Origin: a beta proteobacterium AAP65
GTDB taxonomy: Bacteria; Pseudomonadota; Gammaproteobacteria; Burkholderiales; Burkholderiaceae_C
DNA length: 64,000 nucleotides
Direction of reading: 5' to 3'
Assembly: GCA_001295865.1 (NCBI GenBank)
Contig: LJHW01000018.1
Span: 23,766-87,765 of the forward strand
Below, in pieces: positions 53,302 to 61,412 of the stretch. A program made the translations under genes and the position numbers. A model generated the notes under the pieces. It was not told the DNA's origin. It worked only from the letters and a program-made list of their open reading frames with translations, and did not search any database. Each line of letters starts with the position of its first letter. Within the stretch, counting starts at the first letter, position 1.

Positions 53302-53961
53302 TCAGCGGGTGGCGGGCCGGTTGCGCTTCGCCCCCACCACACCCGCCAGGCCCGCCAGGCCGCCCAGTATCAGCCAGGCCGCCGTGGGTTCGGGCACGGC
53401 GCTGACGCCGAAATCGAGTTGGTAGCTGGCCACGCCGGTGCCGGTGTCCTGCAGCCAGAAGCTGTAGGTGCCTGCCGGCAGCGGCGACGAAAAGCCGCTG
53501 GCGCCGAAACCTATGCCCATCAGGCCCAGGATGTCGGTGCCGATGTCGTTTTCGCCGAAGTGCACCCAGCCCAAGAGGCCGGTGGCGCTGCCGCCGGTGG
53601 GGTTGACGGTCACCTGCGGCCCGGCCTGCACCGCGATGAAGCTCAGGCCCGAGATGCCGAGGAAGCTGCCGCCCACGACCGTGAGCGTGTCGAGTTGCAG
53701 GCCTTCGGCCAGCGTGAAGCTGAAGTAGTCGCGGTCGACGACGCTGTTCACACGGCCGGTGGTGCCGCGCACGGGGTTGCTGCCCAGCTCCAGCGTGATG
53801 GCGGTGGGCGTGGTGCCGGCGTTGGCCAGGTCGCCTTGCACGGCTTCGTCCCAGCCGCCGGCAGCGTGGGCGGCGGGCAGCGCGGTGGCCAGGGTGCAGG
53901 CGGCCAGCGCGGCAAGGGCTGTGTGGCGTGTCGTGCGGCGGGGGCGGTGTGACAGCTGCAT
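53302..53961 (-). CDS. PEP-CTERM sorted exported protein (second)
   Basis: The 219-residue protein has a signal peptide (basic MQLSHRPRRTTRH, hydrophobic to about residue 34, cleavage after AHA) and a C-terminal PEP-CTERM tail: AVPEPTAAWLILGGLAGL followed by KRNR. The mature part is a beta-rich pre-peptidase-like region with NSVVDRDYFSFTLAEGLQLD and LPAGTYSFWLQDTGTG, common in secreted surface proteins. The ATG at 53961 has GGAG upstream; the longer frame lacks similarity. A sigma-54-like site lies 54 bases upstream. Confidence 0.88.
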   Translation of the reverse strand: MQLSHRPRRTTRHTALAALAACTLATALPAAHAAGGWDEAVQGDLANAGTTPTAITLELGSNPVRGTTGRVNSVVDRDYFSFTLAEGLQLDTLTVVGGSFLGISGLSFIAVQAGPQVTVNPTGGSATGLLGWVHFGENDIGTDILGLMGIGFGASGFSSPLPAGTYSFWLQDTGTGVASYQLDFGVSAVPEPTAAWLILGGLAGLAGVVGAKRNRPATR

Positions 53962-54014
53962 GTGAGCTCCAGTGGGGGCGCGGCGAGGCGCAGGCGGCCA
54001 TGCTAGTGCGGGGG

Positions 54015-54030
54015 TGCAGGGGCCGCACCA
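54015..54030 (-). promoter_or_regulatory. Possible sigma-54 promoter of second PEP-CTERM gene
   Basis: Read on the minus strand, TGGTGCGGCCCCTGCA has GG and GC ten bases apart and a good CTGCA -12 element, but the -24 element is weaker than TGGCAC. G+C-rich DNA yields such matches by chance, so it counts mainly because the first PEP-CTERM gene has a similar site. Confidence 0.4.
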
Positions 54031-54059
54031 CCGGCTCAGGCGGGTTCTACACTGGGGCC

Positions 54060-54605
54060 ATGGCCGCGCCAGCCCCGCCTTTCCACCTGCGCCCCGCGAC
54101 ACCCGACGATGCGCTCTGCCTCTCGGTGCTGGCGATGCAGGTTTTCCTGGACACCTACGCCACCGAAGGCATACGCCCGGCCATCGCGCGCGAGGTGCTG
54201 GCCGGCTACAGCGCCGAGGTCTTCACCGCCGACATCGCCGCGCCGCACACCCGCATCACCGTGGCCGAACGCGAAGGCCACCTCATCGGATTTGCCCACC
54301 TGAGGCTGGGCGCCACCGAGCCGCTGGCCCCGCCCGGCGCACAGGCCGAACTGCTGCGCCTGTACGTGCAAGAGCCCTTCACCGCGCGTGGCGTCGGCAC
54401 GGCCCTGCTGGCGCAGGCCGAGGCCCAGGCGGCGGCAGAAGGGGCCACGGTGCTGTGGCTCACGTTCTGGGTGCACAACCACCGCGCGCGGGGCTTCTAC
54501 GGTGTCCGCGGCTACGCCGACTTCGGTCCCACCTGGTTCCGCTTCGAGGGCGAAGCGCACGAGAACCGGGTCGTCGCCAAACACCTGCTGCCACAGGAGG
54601 CTTGA
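54060..54605 (+). CDS. GNAT-family N-acetyltransferase
   Basis: The 181-residue protein has the acetyl-CoA motifs of GNAT: RPATPDDALCLSVLAMQVF at the N-terminus, motif A AELLRLYVQEPFTARGVGTALL (with R-G-V-G-T) and motif B LTFWVHNHRARGFYGVRGYADFG. It acetylates an amine on a small molecule, protein or antibiotic, but the substrate is not visible. The ATG at 54060 is the first in-frame Met near the domain. The following GFA gene begins directly after its stop codon, so the two are co-transcribed. Confidence 0.9.
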   Translation: MAAPAPPFHLRPATPDDALCLSVLAMQVFLDTYATEGIRPAIAREVLAGYSAEVFTADIAAPHTRITVAEREGHLIGFAHLRLGATEPLAPPGAQAELLRLYVQEPFTARGVGTALLAQAEAQAAAEGATVLWLTFWVHNHRARGFYGVRGYADFGPTWFRFEGEAHENRVVAKHLLPQEA

Positions 54606-55001
54606 ATGCTGGAAGGAAGCTGTCATTGCGGACGTGTGCGCTGGGCCTGGCACCACGCCGCCTTGCCCGAAGGCGCCACCGCCTGCAACTGCACCGTGTG
54701 CCGCCGCTACGGCACCTTGTGGGCCTACGACCACGAGGGCGAGGGCATCACCGTCAGCGGCCCCACGCAGGCCTACATCCGCGGCGGCTCGGTCGAGTTC
54801 CATTTCTGCCCCGCGTGCGGCTGCGTGGCGTTCTGGCGCGGGCAGCAGGTGCAGGCCGATGGCCGCCGCCGCATCGCGGTGAACCTGCGCATGACCGAAC
54901 CCAGGCCGATTGCGCGCATCCCCATCGACCACTTCGACGGCCTCGACACCTTCGACGACCTGCCGCGCGATGGCCGCTGTGTCGCCGATCTCTGGTTCTG
55001 A
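54606..55001 (+). CDS. GFA-like zinc-binding protein (second)
   Basis: The 131-residue protein has the GFA zinc ligands CHCGRVRWAW, CNCTVCRRYG and CPACGCVAFW. The C-terminal RIPIDHFDGLDTFDDLPRDGR is also typical. Its sequence differs markedly from the GFA gene at 17614, so they are not a recent duplication. It is coupled to the acetyltransferase gene without any gap. Confidence 0.88.
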   Translation: MLEGSCHCGRVRWAWHHAALPEGATACNCTVCRRYGTLWAYDHEGEGITVSGPTQAYIRGGSVEFHFCPACGCVAFWRGQQVQADGRRRIAVNLRMTEPRPIARIPIDHFDGLDTFDDLPRDGRCVADLWF

Positions 55002-55049
55002 CAGCCTGGCCCATCTCCCCTGCCCCCCAACCCCCACCGGACATCCCCG

Positions 55050-55532
55050 ATGAACCCACGCCATCTCGCCCGCCTGTCCCGCAGCCTGCCCCAAAGCCTG
55101 CTGGCGGGCCTGGCGCTCAGCCTGCTGCTGAGCCTTGCACCGCCAGCGCGGGCGCAGGCCGAGGTGCAGGCCTTGTCGACCTGCATCGCCGAAGGCGCCA
55201 CCGGCAAAGACCGCAAGGACCTCGCGCGCTGGATGTTCGTGGCGATGGCCGCGCACCCCGACATGCGCGCCATCTCCAGCGTGCCCGCCGCCGCCACCGA
55301 CAGCGCCTCGCGCGCCGCGGGCGAGCTCTTCACCAAGCTGCTGGCCGAAACCTGCCCGGCGCAGGTGAAGGCGGCCATGCAGGCCGGCGGGCCCATGGCC
55401 ATCCAGGCGGCCTTCCAGGTGCTGGGGCAGTTGGCGATGCAGGAGCTGATGTCCGACAAGGACGTGCTGGCCTCGATGGCCATCCTCGAGCGCTACATCG
55501 ACAAGCAGAAGATCGACGCCGCGGGCCGCTGA
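55050..55532 (+). CDS. Exported helical protein of unknown function
   Basis: The 160-residue protein has a signal peptide (MNPRHLARLSRSLP, hydrophobic to about residue 35, cleavage after ARAQA). The mature part is mostly helical and has two Cys (STCIAEG and ETCPAQ) that may form a disulfide. It resembles a widely distributed, uncharacterised family of small periplasmic proteins. The UPF0114 gene begins 76 bases downstream; a weak GGCGCGC/GCGCGCC hairpin at 55560-55581 may separate their transcripts. Confidence 0.65.
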   Translation: MNPRHLARLSRSLPQSLLAGLALSLLLSLAPPARAQAEVQALSTCIAEGATGKDRKDLARWMFVAMAAHPDMRAISSVPAAATDSASRAAGELFTKLLAETCPAQVKAAMQAGGPMAIQAAFQVLGQLAMQELMSDKDVLASMAILERYIDKQKIDAAGR

Positions 55533-55608
55533 GCAGCCCTCGCGGGCCTGCCTGTCATGGGCGCGCGCCATACTGCGCGCCTTCCTGTTCCCCTGCCCCC
55601 ACCCCACC

Positions 55609-56127
55609 ATGGAAAAACTCCTGGCCAGCATCGGCTCGCTGCTTTACGGCATGCGTTTCACCATGCTGTTTTTCTACGTGGGGCTGGTGGCCATCATCTT
55701 CGGCATCCTCGGCAAGTTCCTGTTCGAGACCTACAAGCTGATGAACACGCTGCTCACGGGCAGCATCGAAAAGATCGACCTCATCATCAAGGTGCTGGAA
55801 CTGGTCGACATGACCATGGTGGCGCAGCTGGTGTGGGTGGTGGCGCTGGCGGGCGTGTCGCTGTTCGTGACCACCCGGCACTTCGACAACAAGGACATGA
55901 AAAAGCCCGACTGGCTGGACCACGTCAACACCTACAACCTCAAGCTCAAGCTGGCCTTCGCCATCATCTCGATCTCGGGCGTGCACGCGCTGAAAACCTA
56001 CCTCAGCGGCGACCTCACGATGGAGAACGTGCAGATCGTGGCCATCATCGCGGTGATCCACTTCGCCTTCGTGCTCTCGGCCATCGGCATCTCTTTCGCC
56101 GAGCGCCTGACACGCGAGCCGCACTGA
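55609..56127 (+). CDS. UPF0114 (YqhA-family) inner-membrane protein
   Basis: The 172-residue protein has three or four membrane segments (about 15-40, 68-90, 107-130, 138-158) and the conserved motifs MRFTMLFFYVGL, LIIKVLELVDMTMVAQLVWVVALAG and DWLDHVNTYNLKLKLAFAIISISGVHALKTYL. The function of this family is unknown; E. coli YqhA is the best-known member. It is encoded as a single gene. Confidence 0.9.
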   Translation: MEKLLASIGSLLYGMRFTMLFFYVGLVAIIFGILGKFLFETYKLMNTLLTGSIEKIDLIIKVLELVDMTMVAQLVWVVALAGVSLFVTTRHFDNKDMKKPDWLDHVNTYNLKLKLAFAIISISGVHALKTYLSGDLTMENVQIVAIIAVIHFAFVLSAIGISFAERLTREPH

Positions 56128-56146
56128 GCCGGCGCGCCAGCGCTGC

Positions 56147-58459
56147 TCAAGCGGCCGTGGCGCGCGCTGCGTCCAGCCCCCACCACGGCGGCAGCAGCGC
56201 CAGCACCTCGGGGCGCGTGTAGCGCTCGTCCAGCAGCCACAGCCAGCCGCGGTCTTCGGGCGTGCGCAGCACGCGGCCGGCGGCCTGCACCACCTTCTGC
56301 ATGGCCGGTACCAGTTCGGGCGGGCCCACGGCTTCTTCGTCCTCGGCCACGCCGAGCAGCTGCTGCAGCCGCGCCTGCATCGCGTCTTGCTGGGGCGAGA
56401 CCGGCGGCAGCGCCAGCGTGGCGATGAAGGCCCCGATGAGCAGCGGGCCGGGCAGGTCGACGCCCTCGGCGAACACACCGCCCAGCACCGCAAAACCGAT
56501 GCCGCGGCCCTGCGGCTCGAAGCGCGCGAGAAAACCCTCGCGCGCGGCCGCGCCCATGCGGCGGTCTTGCCGCCACTGCGGGATGTCGGGGCGCAACGCG
56601 GCCAGGCGTTCTGCGGCCTGCGCGAGGTAGTCGAAGCTGCTGAAGAAGGCCAGGTAGTTGCCGGGGTGGGCGTCGAACTGCCGCGCCAGCACGCCCACCA
56701 GGCGCTGCAGCGAGGCCGGCCGGTCGGCGTAGCGCGTGGACAGGCCCGCGGCCACCCGCACCTGCAGGTGCTCGGGCGGAAAGGCGGGCGGCACGTCGAG
56801 CCAGCCCGTGTTCTCAGGCAGGCCCAGCAGGCGCTGTGCGTAGGCCGGCGGCGCGATGGTGGCGGAGAAGAGCACGCTGCTGTGCAGCGCCGCGAAACGC
56901 GGACGCAGGAAGGGCGCCGGCGCAACGTTGTGCAGGGCGATGGTGGCACTGCCTTCTCGGCTGGCTTCACCCGCGCTCTGCAGCGCCAGCAGCGTGTGCG
57001 GGCCCAGCGTCTCCAGCAGCCGTGCATGGCGCTGCAGTTCGAAGTGGAAGTTCAGCAGCGGCCCGGTGGCCAGCGGCAGCTGCTGGAAGTGGTCGGCCAG
57101 CGCGCCGGTGGCCTGTTGCAGCGCTTGGACGTAATCGTCCGGCGGCTCTTGGCACACCTCGTAGGGCGTGCTGGCGCTGCCCAGCCACTCGCGCGCGGCC
57201 GCGGCCAGCCGGCGCAGCGGCGCACGCAGCGCGGCCGGGGCGGTGGCGGCGGTGTCTTGCAGCAGCGCCAGCGGCAGCTCCACGCTGTACATCGCGCGGG
57301 TGCGTTCCACGAGGTTGTGCGCTTCGTCCACCAGCACCGCCACTTTCCAGCCCAGCGCCTGCGTCAGGCCCCAGGCGTGGCCGTTGGGGTCGAAGAGGTG
57401 GTGCACGTCGCCCACCAGCACATCGGCCCAGCGCAGCAGCTCCTGCCCCAGGTAGTAGGGGCACAGGCCGTGGCGCAGCGCCACGCGGCGCTGCGTGGTG
57501 GCATCCAGCCAGCCCTCGGCCACGGCCTCGGCGCGCGCAGCGGGCAGGCGGTCGTAGAAGCCCAGCGCCAGCGGGCAGGCCTGGCCGTGGCAGGCCTTGT
57601 CGGGGTGCTCGCAGGCCTGCTCTTTCGCCACCAGGCTCAGCACCCGCAATGGTTGCTGAGGCATGGCCTCGCGCACGCTGCCCAGGGCTTCCAGCGCCGT
57701 CAAACGCCCGGTGCCCTTGCAGGTGAGGAAAGCCACCTTGTCCACGCCCTGCCCCGGCACCGCGCGCAGCAGCGGGTAGAGCGTGCCGATGGTCTTGCCG
57801 ATGCCCGTGGGCGCCTGCGCCAGCAGCGCCTGCCCGCGCACCGTGTGGCGGTACACGGCTTCGGCCAGCAGGCGCTGGCCCGGCCGCCAGGCGCCGGGTG
57901 GAAAAGGCAGCGTGGTCAGCGCGGCGTCACGCGCCTGGCGGTGCAGCGCCTCCTGCTCGGCCCAGGCCGCAAAAGCGGCGCAGCGCTGCGTGAAAAGCGC
58001 TTCCAGTTCGGCCGCGCCATACACCTGGCGCAGCTCGGTCTCGGTCTGCGTGAGGGTGTCGAAGTAGACGAGCGCCAGCGCCAGCTCTTCCACGCCGCGC
58101 GTGCGACAGAACAGCGCGCCGTAGGTCTGCAGCTGCGCCCAGTGCAGCTGGCGGCGGTTGTCGGGGATGTCTTCGTGCCGGCCGCGCAGCGTCTTCACTT
58201 CTTCCAGCGTGCGGCGGCGCGGGTCGTAGCCGTCGGCGCGGCCGCGCACGCGCAGGCCACCGTTTTCGGCCTGCAGCGCGACTTCGGTTTCGTAGTCGGC
58301 CCCGCGACGGCCGGCCACGGTTTGCTGGCCCTGCAGCCCTTCCAGCGCGGTGGCGCTGGGGGTGAAGCGGCGGTCGAGGTCGCCGTGTTTGGCCGTGAAC
58401 TCGCAGAGTTCACGCACCGAGACGGTGTAGCGCCAGCCGGGCGCGGGGGTGTCGCTCAC
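56147..58459 (-). CDS. DinG/Rad3-family helicase with nuclease-like N-terminus
   Basis: The 770-residue protein has an N-terminal segment (about 1-170) with a PD-(D/E)xK-like pattern GLRVRGRADGYDPRRRTLEEVKTLRG, then XPD-type helicase motifs: Walker A QAPTGIGKTIGTLYPLL, iron-sulfur cysteines (KEQACEHPDKACHGQACPL and HGLCPYYL, four Cys), DEAH box VLVDEAHNLVERTR, and later GVFAEGVDLPG and QKVVQAAGRVLRTPEDRG. It should be a 5'-3' DNA helicase containing an iron-sulfur cluster, for DNA repair. The nuclease-like region resembles stand-alone DinG fusions in Burkholderiales. It ends 20 bases from the convergent UPF0114 gene. Confidence 0.87.
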   Translation of the reverse strand: MSDTPAPGWRYTVSVRELCEFTAKHGDLDRRFTPSATALEGLQGQQTVAGRRGADYETEVALQAENGGLRVRGRADGYDPRRRTLEEVKTLRGRHEDIPDNRRQLHWAQLQTYGALFCRTRGVEELALALVYFDTLTQTETELRQVYGAAELEALFTQRCAAFAAWAEQEALHRQARDAALTTLPFPPGAWRPGQRLLAEAVYRHTVRGQALLAQAPTGIGKTIGTLYPLLRAVPGQGVDKVAFLTCKGTGRLTALEALGSVREAMPQQPLRVLSLVAKEQACEHPDKACHGQACPLALGFYDRLPAARAEAVAEGWLDATTQRRVALRHGLCPYYLGQELLRWADVLVGDVHHLFDPNGHAWGLTQALGWKVAVLVDEAHNLVERTRAMYSVELPLALLQDTAATAPAALRAPLRRLAAAAREWLGSASTPYEVCQEPPDDYVQALQQATGALADHFQQLPLATGPLLNFHFELQRHARLLETLGPHTLLALQSAGEASREGSATIALHNVAPAPFLRPRFAALHSSVLFSATIAPPAYAQRLLGLPENTGWLDVPPAFPPEHLQVRVAAGLSTRYADRPASLQRLVGVLARQFDAHPGNYLAFFSSFDYLAQAAERLAALRPDIPQWRQDRRMGAAAREGFLARFEPQGRGIGFAVLGGVFAEGVDLPGPLLIGAFIATLALPPVSPQQDAMQARLQQLLGVAEDEEAVGPPELVPAMQKVVQAAGRVLRTPEDRGWLWLLDERYTRPEVLALLPPWWGLDAARATAA

Positions 58460-58465
58460 GCGCGC

Positions 58466-58936
58466 TCAGCCCCGCAGGCGGGCCTGCAGCCGTTGCAGCT
58501 CGGTGCCCATGGCCTGCAGCGTGGCGGCGGGCAGGTCGCCGAAGAGCCGCGCCGCCACGGCCGCTTCGGCCTGCTCGAAACGGCGGCACGCCAGCAGCCC
58601 GGCGGCGCTGGGGCGCAGGCAGTGGCTGCGTTTGTCGTCGGGGTGCGGTTCGCGCAGCAGCAGGCCCTGGTCGAGCAGCTCTTTGACCAGGCGCGCCACC
58701 TGGCCCTTGTCGCGCCCGGTAGCCTGCACCAGCGCCTGTTGCGTGAGCCCGGGCTGGCGCTGGCACAGCAGCAGCAGGCGCAAGGCCACAGGCGAGCCGC
58801 TGGCCTCGCCATCGGCCGCCAGTTCTTCGCGGAAGGCCTGCTTCACGGCGCCGAACAGCCCCATCAACTGCTGCAGTGCGGCGGTGGGGGCTTGCGGGTG
58901 GGCCGAGGCGAGGGTGCGCATCTTTGCGGTTTTCAT
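58466..58936 (-). CDS. MarR-family transcriptional regulator
   Basis: The 156-residue protein is a winged-helix MarR regulator: SPVALRLLLLCQRQPGLTQQALVQATGRDKGQVARLVKELLDQGLLLREPHPDDKRSHCL in successive elements, with the wing motif DDKRSHCLRPSAAG. It should bind the palindromes upstream as a dimer and respond to a small molecule. The ATG at 58936 is chosen because the in-frame extension crosses the operator. It is divergent from the flavoprotein gene, its probable target. Confidence 0.9.
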   Translation of the reverse strand: MKTAKMRTLASAHPQAPTAALQQLMGLFGAVKQAFREELAADGEASGSPVALRLLLLCQRQPGLTQQALVQATGRDKGQVARLVKELLDQGLLLREPHPDDKRSHCLRPSAAGLLACRRFEQAEAAVAARLFGDLPAATLQAMGTELQRLQARLRG

Positions 58937-58942
58937 GGCTGG

Positions 58943-58990
58943 TTGGTTGACTTGGTCAACCAATCGAGCTAGATTGTTGACATTATCAAC
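58943..58990. promoter_or_regulatory. Two MarR-type operators between divergent genes
   Basis: The first site has 9-bp arms TTGGTTGAC and GTCAACCAA around TTG (58943-58963). The second, GTTGA and TCAAC around a 5-base spacer (58976-58990), shares the TTGA/TCAA core with the flanking CCAA. They cover the whole 69-bp gap, so one repressor could control both genes. Confidence 0.78.
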
Positions 58991-59004
58991 CAAATGAAGC
59001 GCCC

Positions 59005-59802
59005 TTGAACTCCAGCTCCGCCCCCCTGGCCGTCTCAGGTCCCGGCGCCGCGCGCGATGCCGGCTCGCCCTTTGTGCAGCGTGTACGCCACGAACTCAAG
59101 CGCCGCGTGCTCACCGTGCGGCGTGTGCACAGCCCCAGCCCTGCGGTGCGCAGCATCACGCTGGGCGGCAGCGATCTCGATGACTTCGTCAGCCTGTCTT
59201 TCGACGACCACGTCAAGCTCTTCGTGCCCCCGGCCGCCGGCACGCCTGTGGACGCACCCCCGGTGATGCGCGACTACACACCGCGCCACTTCGACGCCGC
59301 CGCGCGTGAGCTCACCATCGACTTTGTGCTGCACGGCCACGGCCCCGCCGCCACCTGGGCGGCACAGGCTGCACCGGGGCAGACGGTGGTGGTGGGCGGG
59401 CCGCGTGGCTCGATGGTGCTGGCCGCCGCCCTGCCCTGGCTGTGGCTGGTGGGCGACGCCAGCGCGCGCCCGGCCATCGCCCGGTGCCTTGCCGAGCTGC
59501 CAGCGGGCGCCGCGGTGACGGTGCTGCTCATCGAGCCCGAGGCCGCCGAACGCCGGCCCTTGCCCACCGCGGCTGCGCTGCAGCTGCATTGGGCGGCCGA
59601 CACCGCCGCAGCCCTGGCGGCGCTGCGCAGCCTGCCCGTGCCTGCCGGCGCGGGCTATGCGTGGTGTGCGGGCGAAGCCGCGGCCATGGCCGCCGTGCGC
59701 CAGGTGCTGGTGGCCGAACGTGGCCTCGACCCGCGGGCCGTGCGGGCGGCCGCGTACTGGAAGCAGGGCGCGGTGGCGCACCACGAGACCTTGGAAGCCT
59801 GA
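59005..59802 (+). CDS. Siderophore-interacting protein (FAD-dependent ferric reductase)
   Basis: The 265-residue protein has the SIP family motifs: FAD-binding RDYTPRHFDAAARELTIDFVLHGHGPAATWA, a GPRGSMVLA loop, the NAD(P)H-binding LVGDASARPAIARCL, the Cys-containing YAWCAGEAAAM and C-terminal RAAAYWKQG. It reduces ferric iron from siderophores in the cytoplasm. No ATG precedes the domain, so the start is probably TTG at 59005. A four-codon ATG frame (58994-59008) ends at that point and may be a leader. It is divergent from a MarR regulator. Confidence 0.88.
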   Translation: MNSSSAPLAVSGPGAARDAGSPFVQRVRHELKRRVLTVRRVHSPSPAVRSITLGGSDLDDFVSLSFDDHVKLFVPPAAGTPVDAPPVMRDYTPRHFDAAARELTIDFVLHGHGPAATWAAQAAPGQTVVVGGPRGSMVLAAALPWLWLVGDASARPAIARCLAELPAGAAVTVLLIEPEAAERRPLPTAAALQLHWAADTAAALAALRSLPVPAGAGYAWCAGEAAAMAAVRQVLVAERGLDPRAVRAAAYWKQGAVAHHETLEA

Positions 59803-60117
59803 GCAAGACCGGCGGGGGGGCTGTGCGCGCGCGAACCCCCGAGCTTGGGCGTCGATGGTGCTGGGGCCGTCATGGTTCGACACCGTACCGATAGGCGGGA
59901 CGCCTTGTGCCTCCATCGTCGGGGCGGCAGTTCGGCGCAGGCGTTCAGACTCAGGGGCAAGGCGATGACTGCCATCAACGAGATGGACCTGCGACGCAAC
60001 CCGCTCGGCCCGCTGCAGGGCTGGGGCGACCAATCGCTCCAGATGATCAGGTAGACGGTCGCCATGACTTGCGGCTTGGTGCTTGGTAGACCCCGAGTTT
60101 CGAGGCACTGCGCGTGG
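59803..60117. other. Intergenic region between SIP and acyltransferase genes
   Basis: This 315-bp stretch has no convincing gene. A 29-codon frame at 59965-60054 lacks a clear ribosome binding site. Its base composition is slightly less G+C-rich than its neighbours. A degenerate gene is possible. Confidence 0.5.
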
Positions 60118-61296
60118 TCAGTGCCAGCCCGCGTCTCTCCGCTCTTGGCTGGCACGCGTTGGCGACGAGATGCCCAGCAGGGCACGCAGCCCAGGCACGT
60201 GGCGCAGCAGCGCGTAGGCGCCCAGGCAAATCGCTGCCGTCAGCAGGATCAGCAGCAGGGCCTCGACACCCCAGGGCAGGCTCAGCGGCAACAGCAGCCG
60301 TGTCAGCAGCACGATGACCGTCTGGTGCAGGATGTACAGGCAGAAAACGGCACCGCTCAGCCAGCGCAGCGCGGGTGCTTCTCCCCGCGGCGCCAGTTGC
60401 TGGGCCCAGCCGCAGGCCGTGCTGATCGCCCACCAGCTGAGCAGGGCCCAGAGCGTACGCATGAGCTGGCGCAAGGCCTCGGGTGGCGTCTCGACGCGAT
60501 AGGCGTTGAAGTAGCCCACGAGCACACCCCAGGCCAGCAGGGCCAGCGCCAGACTGAGCCAGCGCCAGCGCCGTGTGGCCGCCCAGAGACCCTCGGCCAG
60601 CGGCCCGCGGCTGGCCCAGCCCAGTGCGAACAGATAGCCGTAGAGCGCGTGGTTGTAGGCGTCATCGAGGAGGTCGTGTGTACTGGGAAAGTGGGGGAAA
60701 AGACCCAGGCGGAAGGCGATCAGTGGCAGCGCCGGCAGGAGGAGCCAGGCCCAGTCGGGCCACGCCAGCTGCCGCTGCGGCAGCCGCACCAGCAGCGGCG
60801 CCAGCAACAGCGCGTAGACCCACAGATAGGGCAGGAACCAGAGGTGATTCCAGGTCGGCACGCTCATGCAGTCATTGCCACGGCAGTACCGGCCGCCCTG
60901 CAGGTAGGCCGCCCAGAAGTCCAGGTAGCCACCATCGCCTGGCAGCAAGTCGGGGGCCTGGGTCAGCAACTCGCAGTAGGCCTGGGGCGTGACGATGACG
61001 GCCATGCCGAAGAGCAGGGGCAGCAGCAAACGGGTGGAGCGCTCGCGCGCGTAGCCCGCCCAGCGGCCGCGTTTGGCGTAGAGCGTGGCGCAGGCGGCGC
61101 CAGCCACGAAGAAGAGCAGGCCCAGCCGCCAGGGGCTGCTGAGCAGCATGAAGGGTTCGAGCGCGCTGCTGGCGGCCGGGCTTTTCACATGCCAGTCCCA
61201 GCTCACGTAGTACATGCCGACGTGGTAGGGAATGAGCAGGGCGAAGGCGGCGACGCGGAGCAGATCCAGATGCGGGAGGCGGTGGGTGCTTTGCAT
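60118..61296 (-). CDS. Acyltransferase family 3 membrane protein, OpgC/MdoC-like
   Basis: The 392-residue protein has about ten membrane segments and the acyltransferase 3 pattern near its start: RLPHLDLLRVAAFALLIPYHVGMYYVSWDWHVKS with the invariant His in IPYH. The signature WRLGLLFFVAGAA follows. It most resembles OpgC/MdoC-type proteins that succinylate periplasmic glucans. ATG 61296 begins the conserved region; an in-frame ATG at 61332 would add 12 residues. The LytTR regulator lies upstream on the same strand. Confidence 0.87.
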   Translation of the reverse strand: MQSTHRLPHLDLLRVAAFALLIPYHVGMYYVSWDWHVKSPAASSALEPFMLLSSPWRLGLLFFVAGAACATLYAKRGRWAGYARERSTRLLLPLLFGMAVIVTPQAYCELLTQAPDLLPGDGGYLDFWAAYLQGGRYCRGNDCMSVPTWNHLWFLPYLWVYALLLAPLLVRLPQRQLAWPDWAWLLLPALPLIAFRLGLFPHFPSTHDLLDDAYNHALYGYLFALGWASRGPLAEGLWAATRRWRWLSLALALLAWGVLVGYFNAYRVETPPEALRQLMRTLWALLSWWAISTACGWAQQLAPRGEAPALRWLSGAVFCLYILHQTVIVLLTRLLLPLSLPWGVEALLLILLTAAICLGAYALLRHVPGLRALLGISSPTRASQERRDAGWH

Positions 61297-61412
61297 CCCG
61301 GCACGATGCCGGCAGGTGGGCTTGCGCGCCATGGCGCTGGGGTGAGTGGGCCGGTTCTTGGGGCGAGGCGCTTGGCGGTGATGCGTGCCGGGATCGTTGC
61401 TCCGGCGGGCAC

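Noticed and set aside
56387..58972. An 861-codon plus-strand frame
   Set aside because: It is antisense to the DinG-type helicase and MarR genes, whose motifs are clear.
59965..60054. A 29-codon plus-strand frame MTAINEMDL...
   Set aside because: There is no good ribosome binding site, promoter or terminator, unlike the micro-ORF at 32800.
59655..60185. A 176-codon minus-strand frame in the SIP-acyltransferase gap
   Set aside because: It overlaps the conserved C-terminus of the flavoprotein on the other strand and lacks family features.
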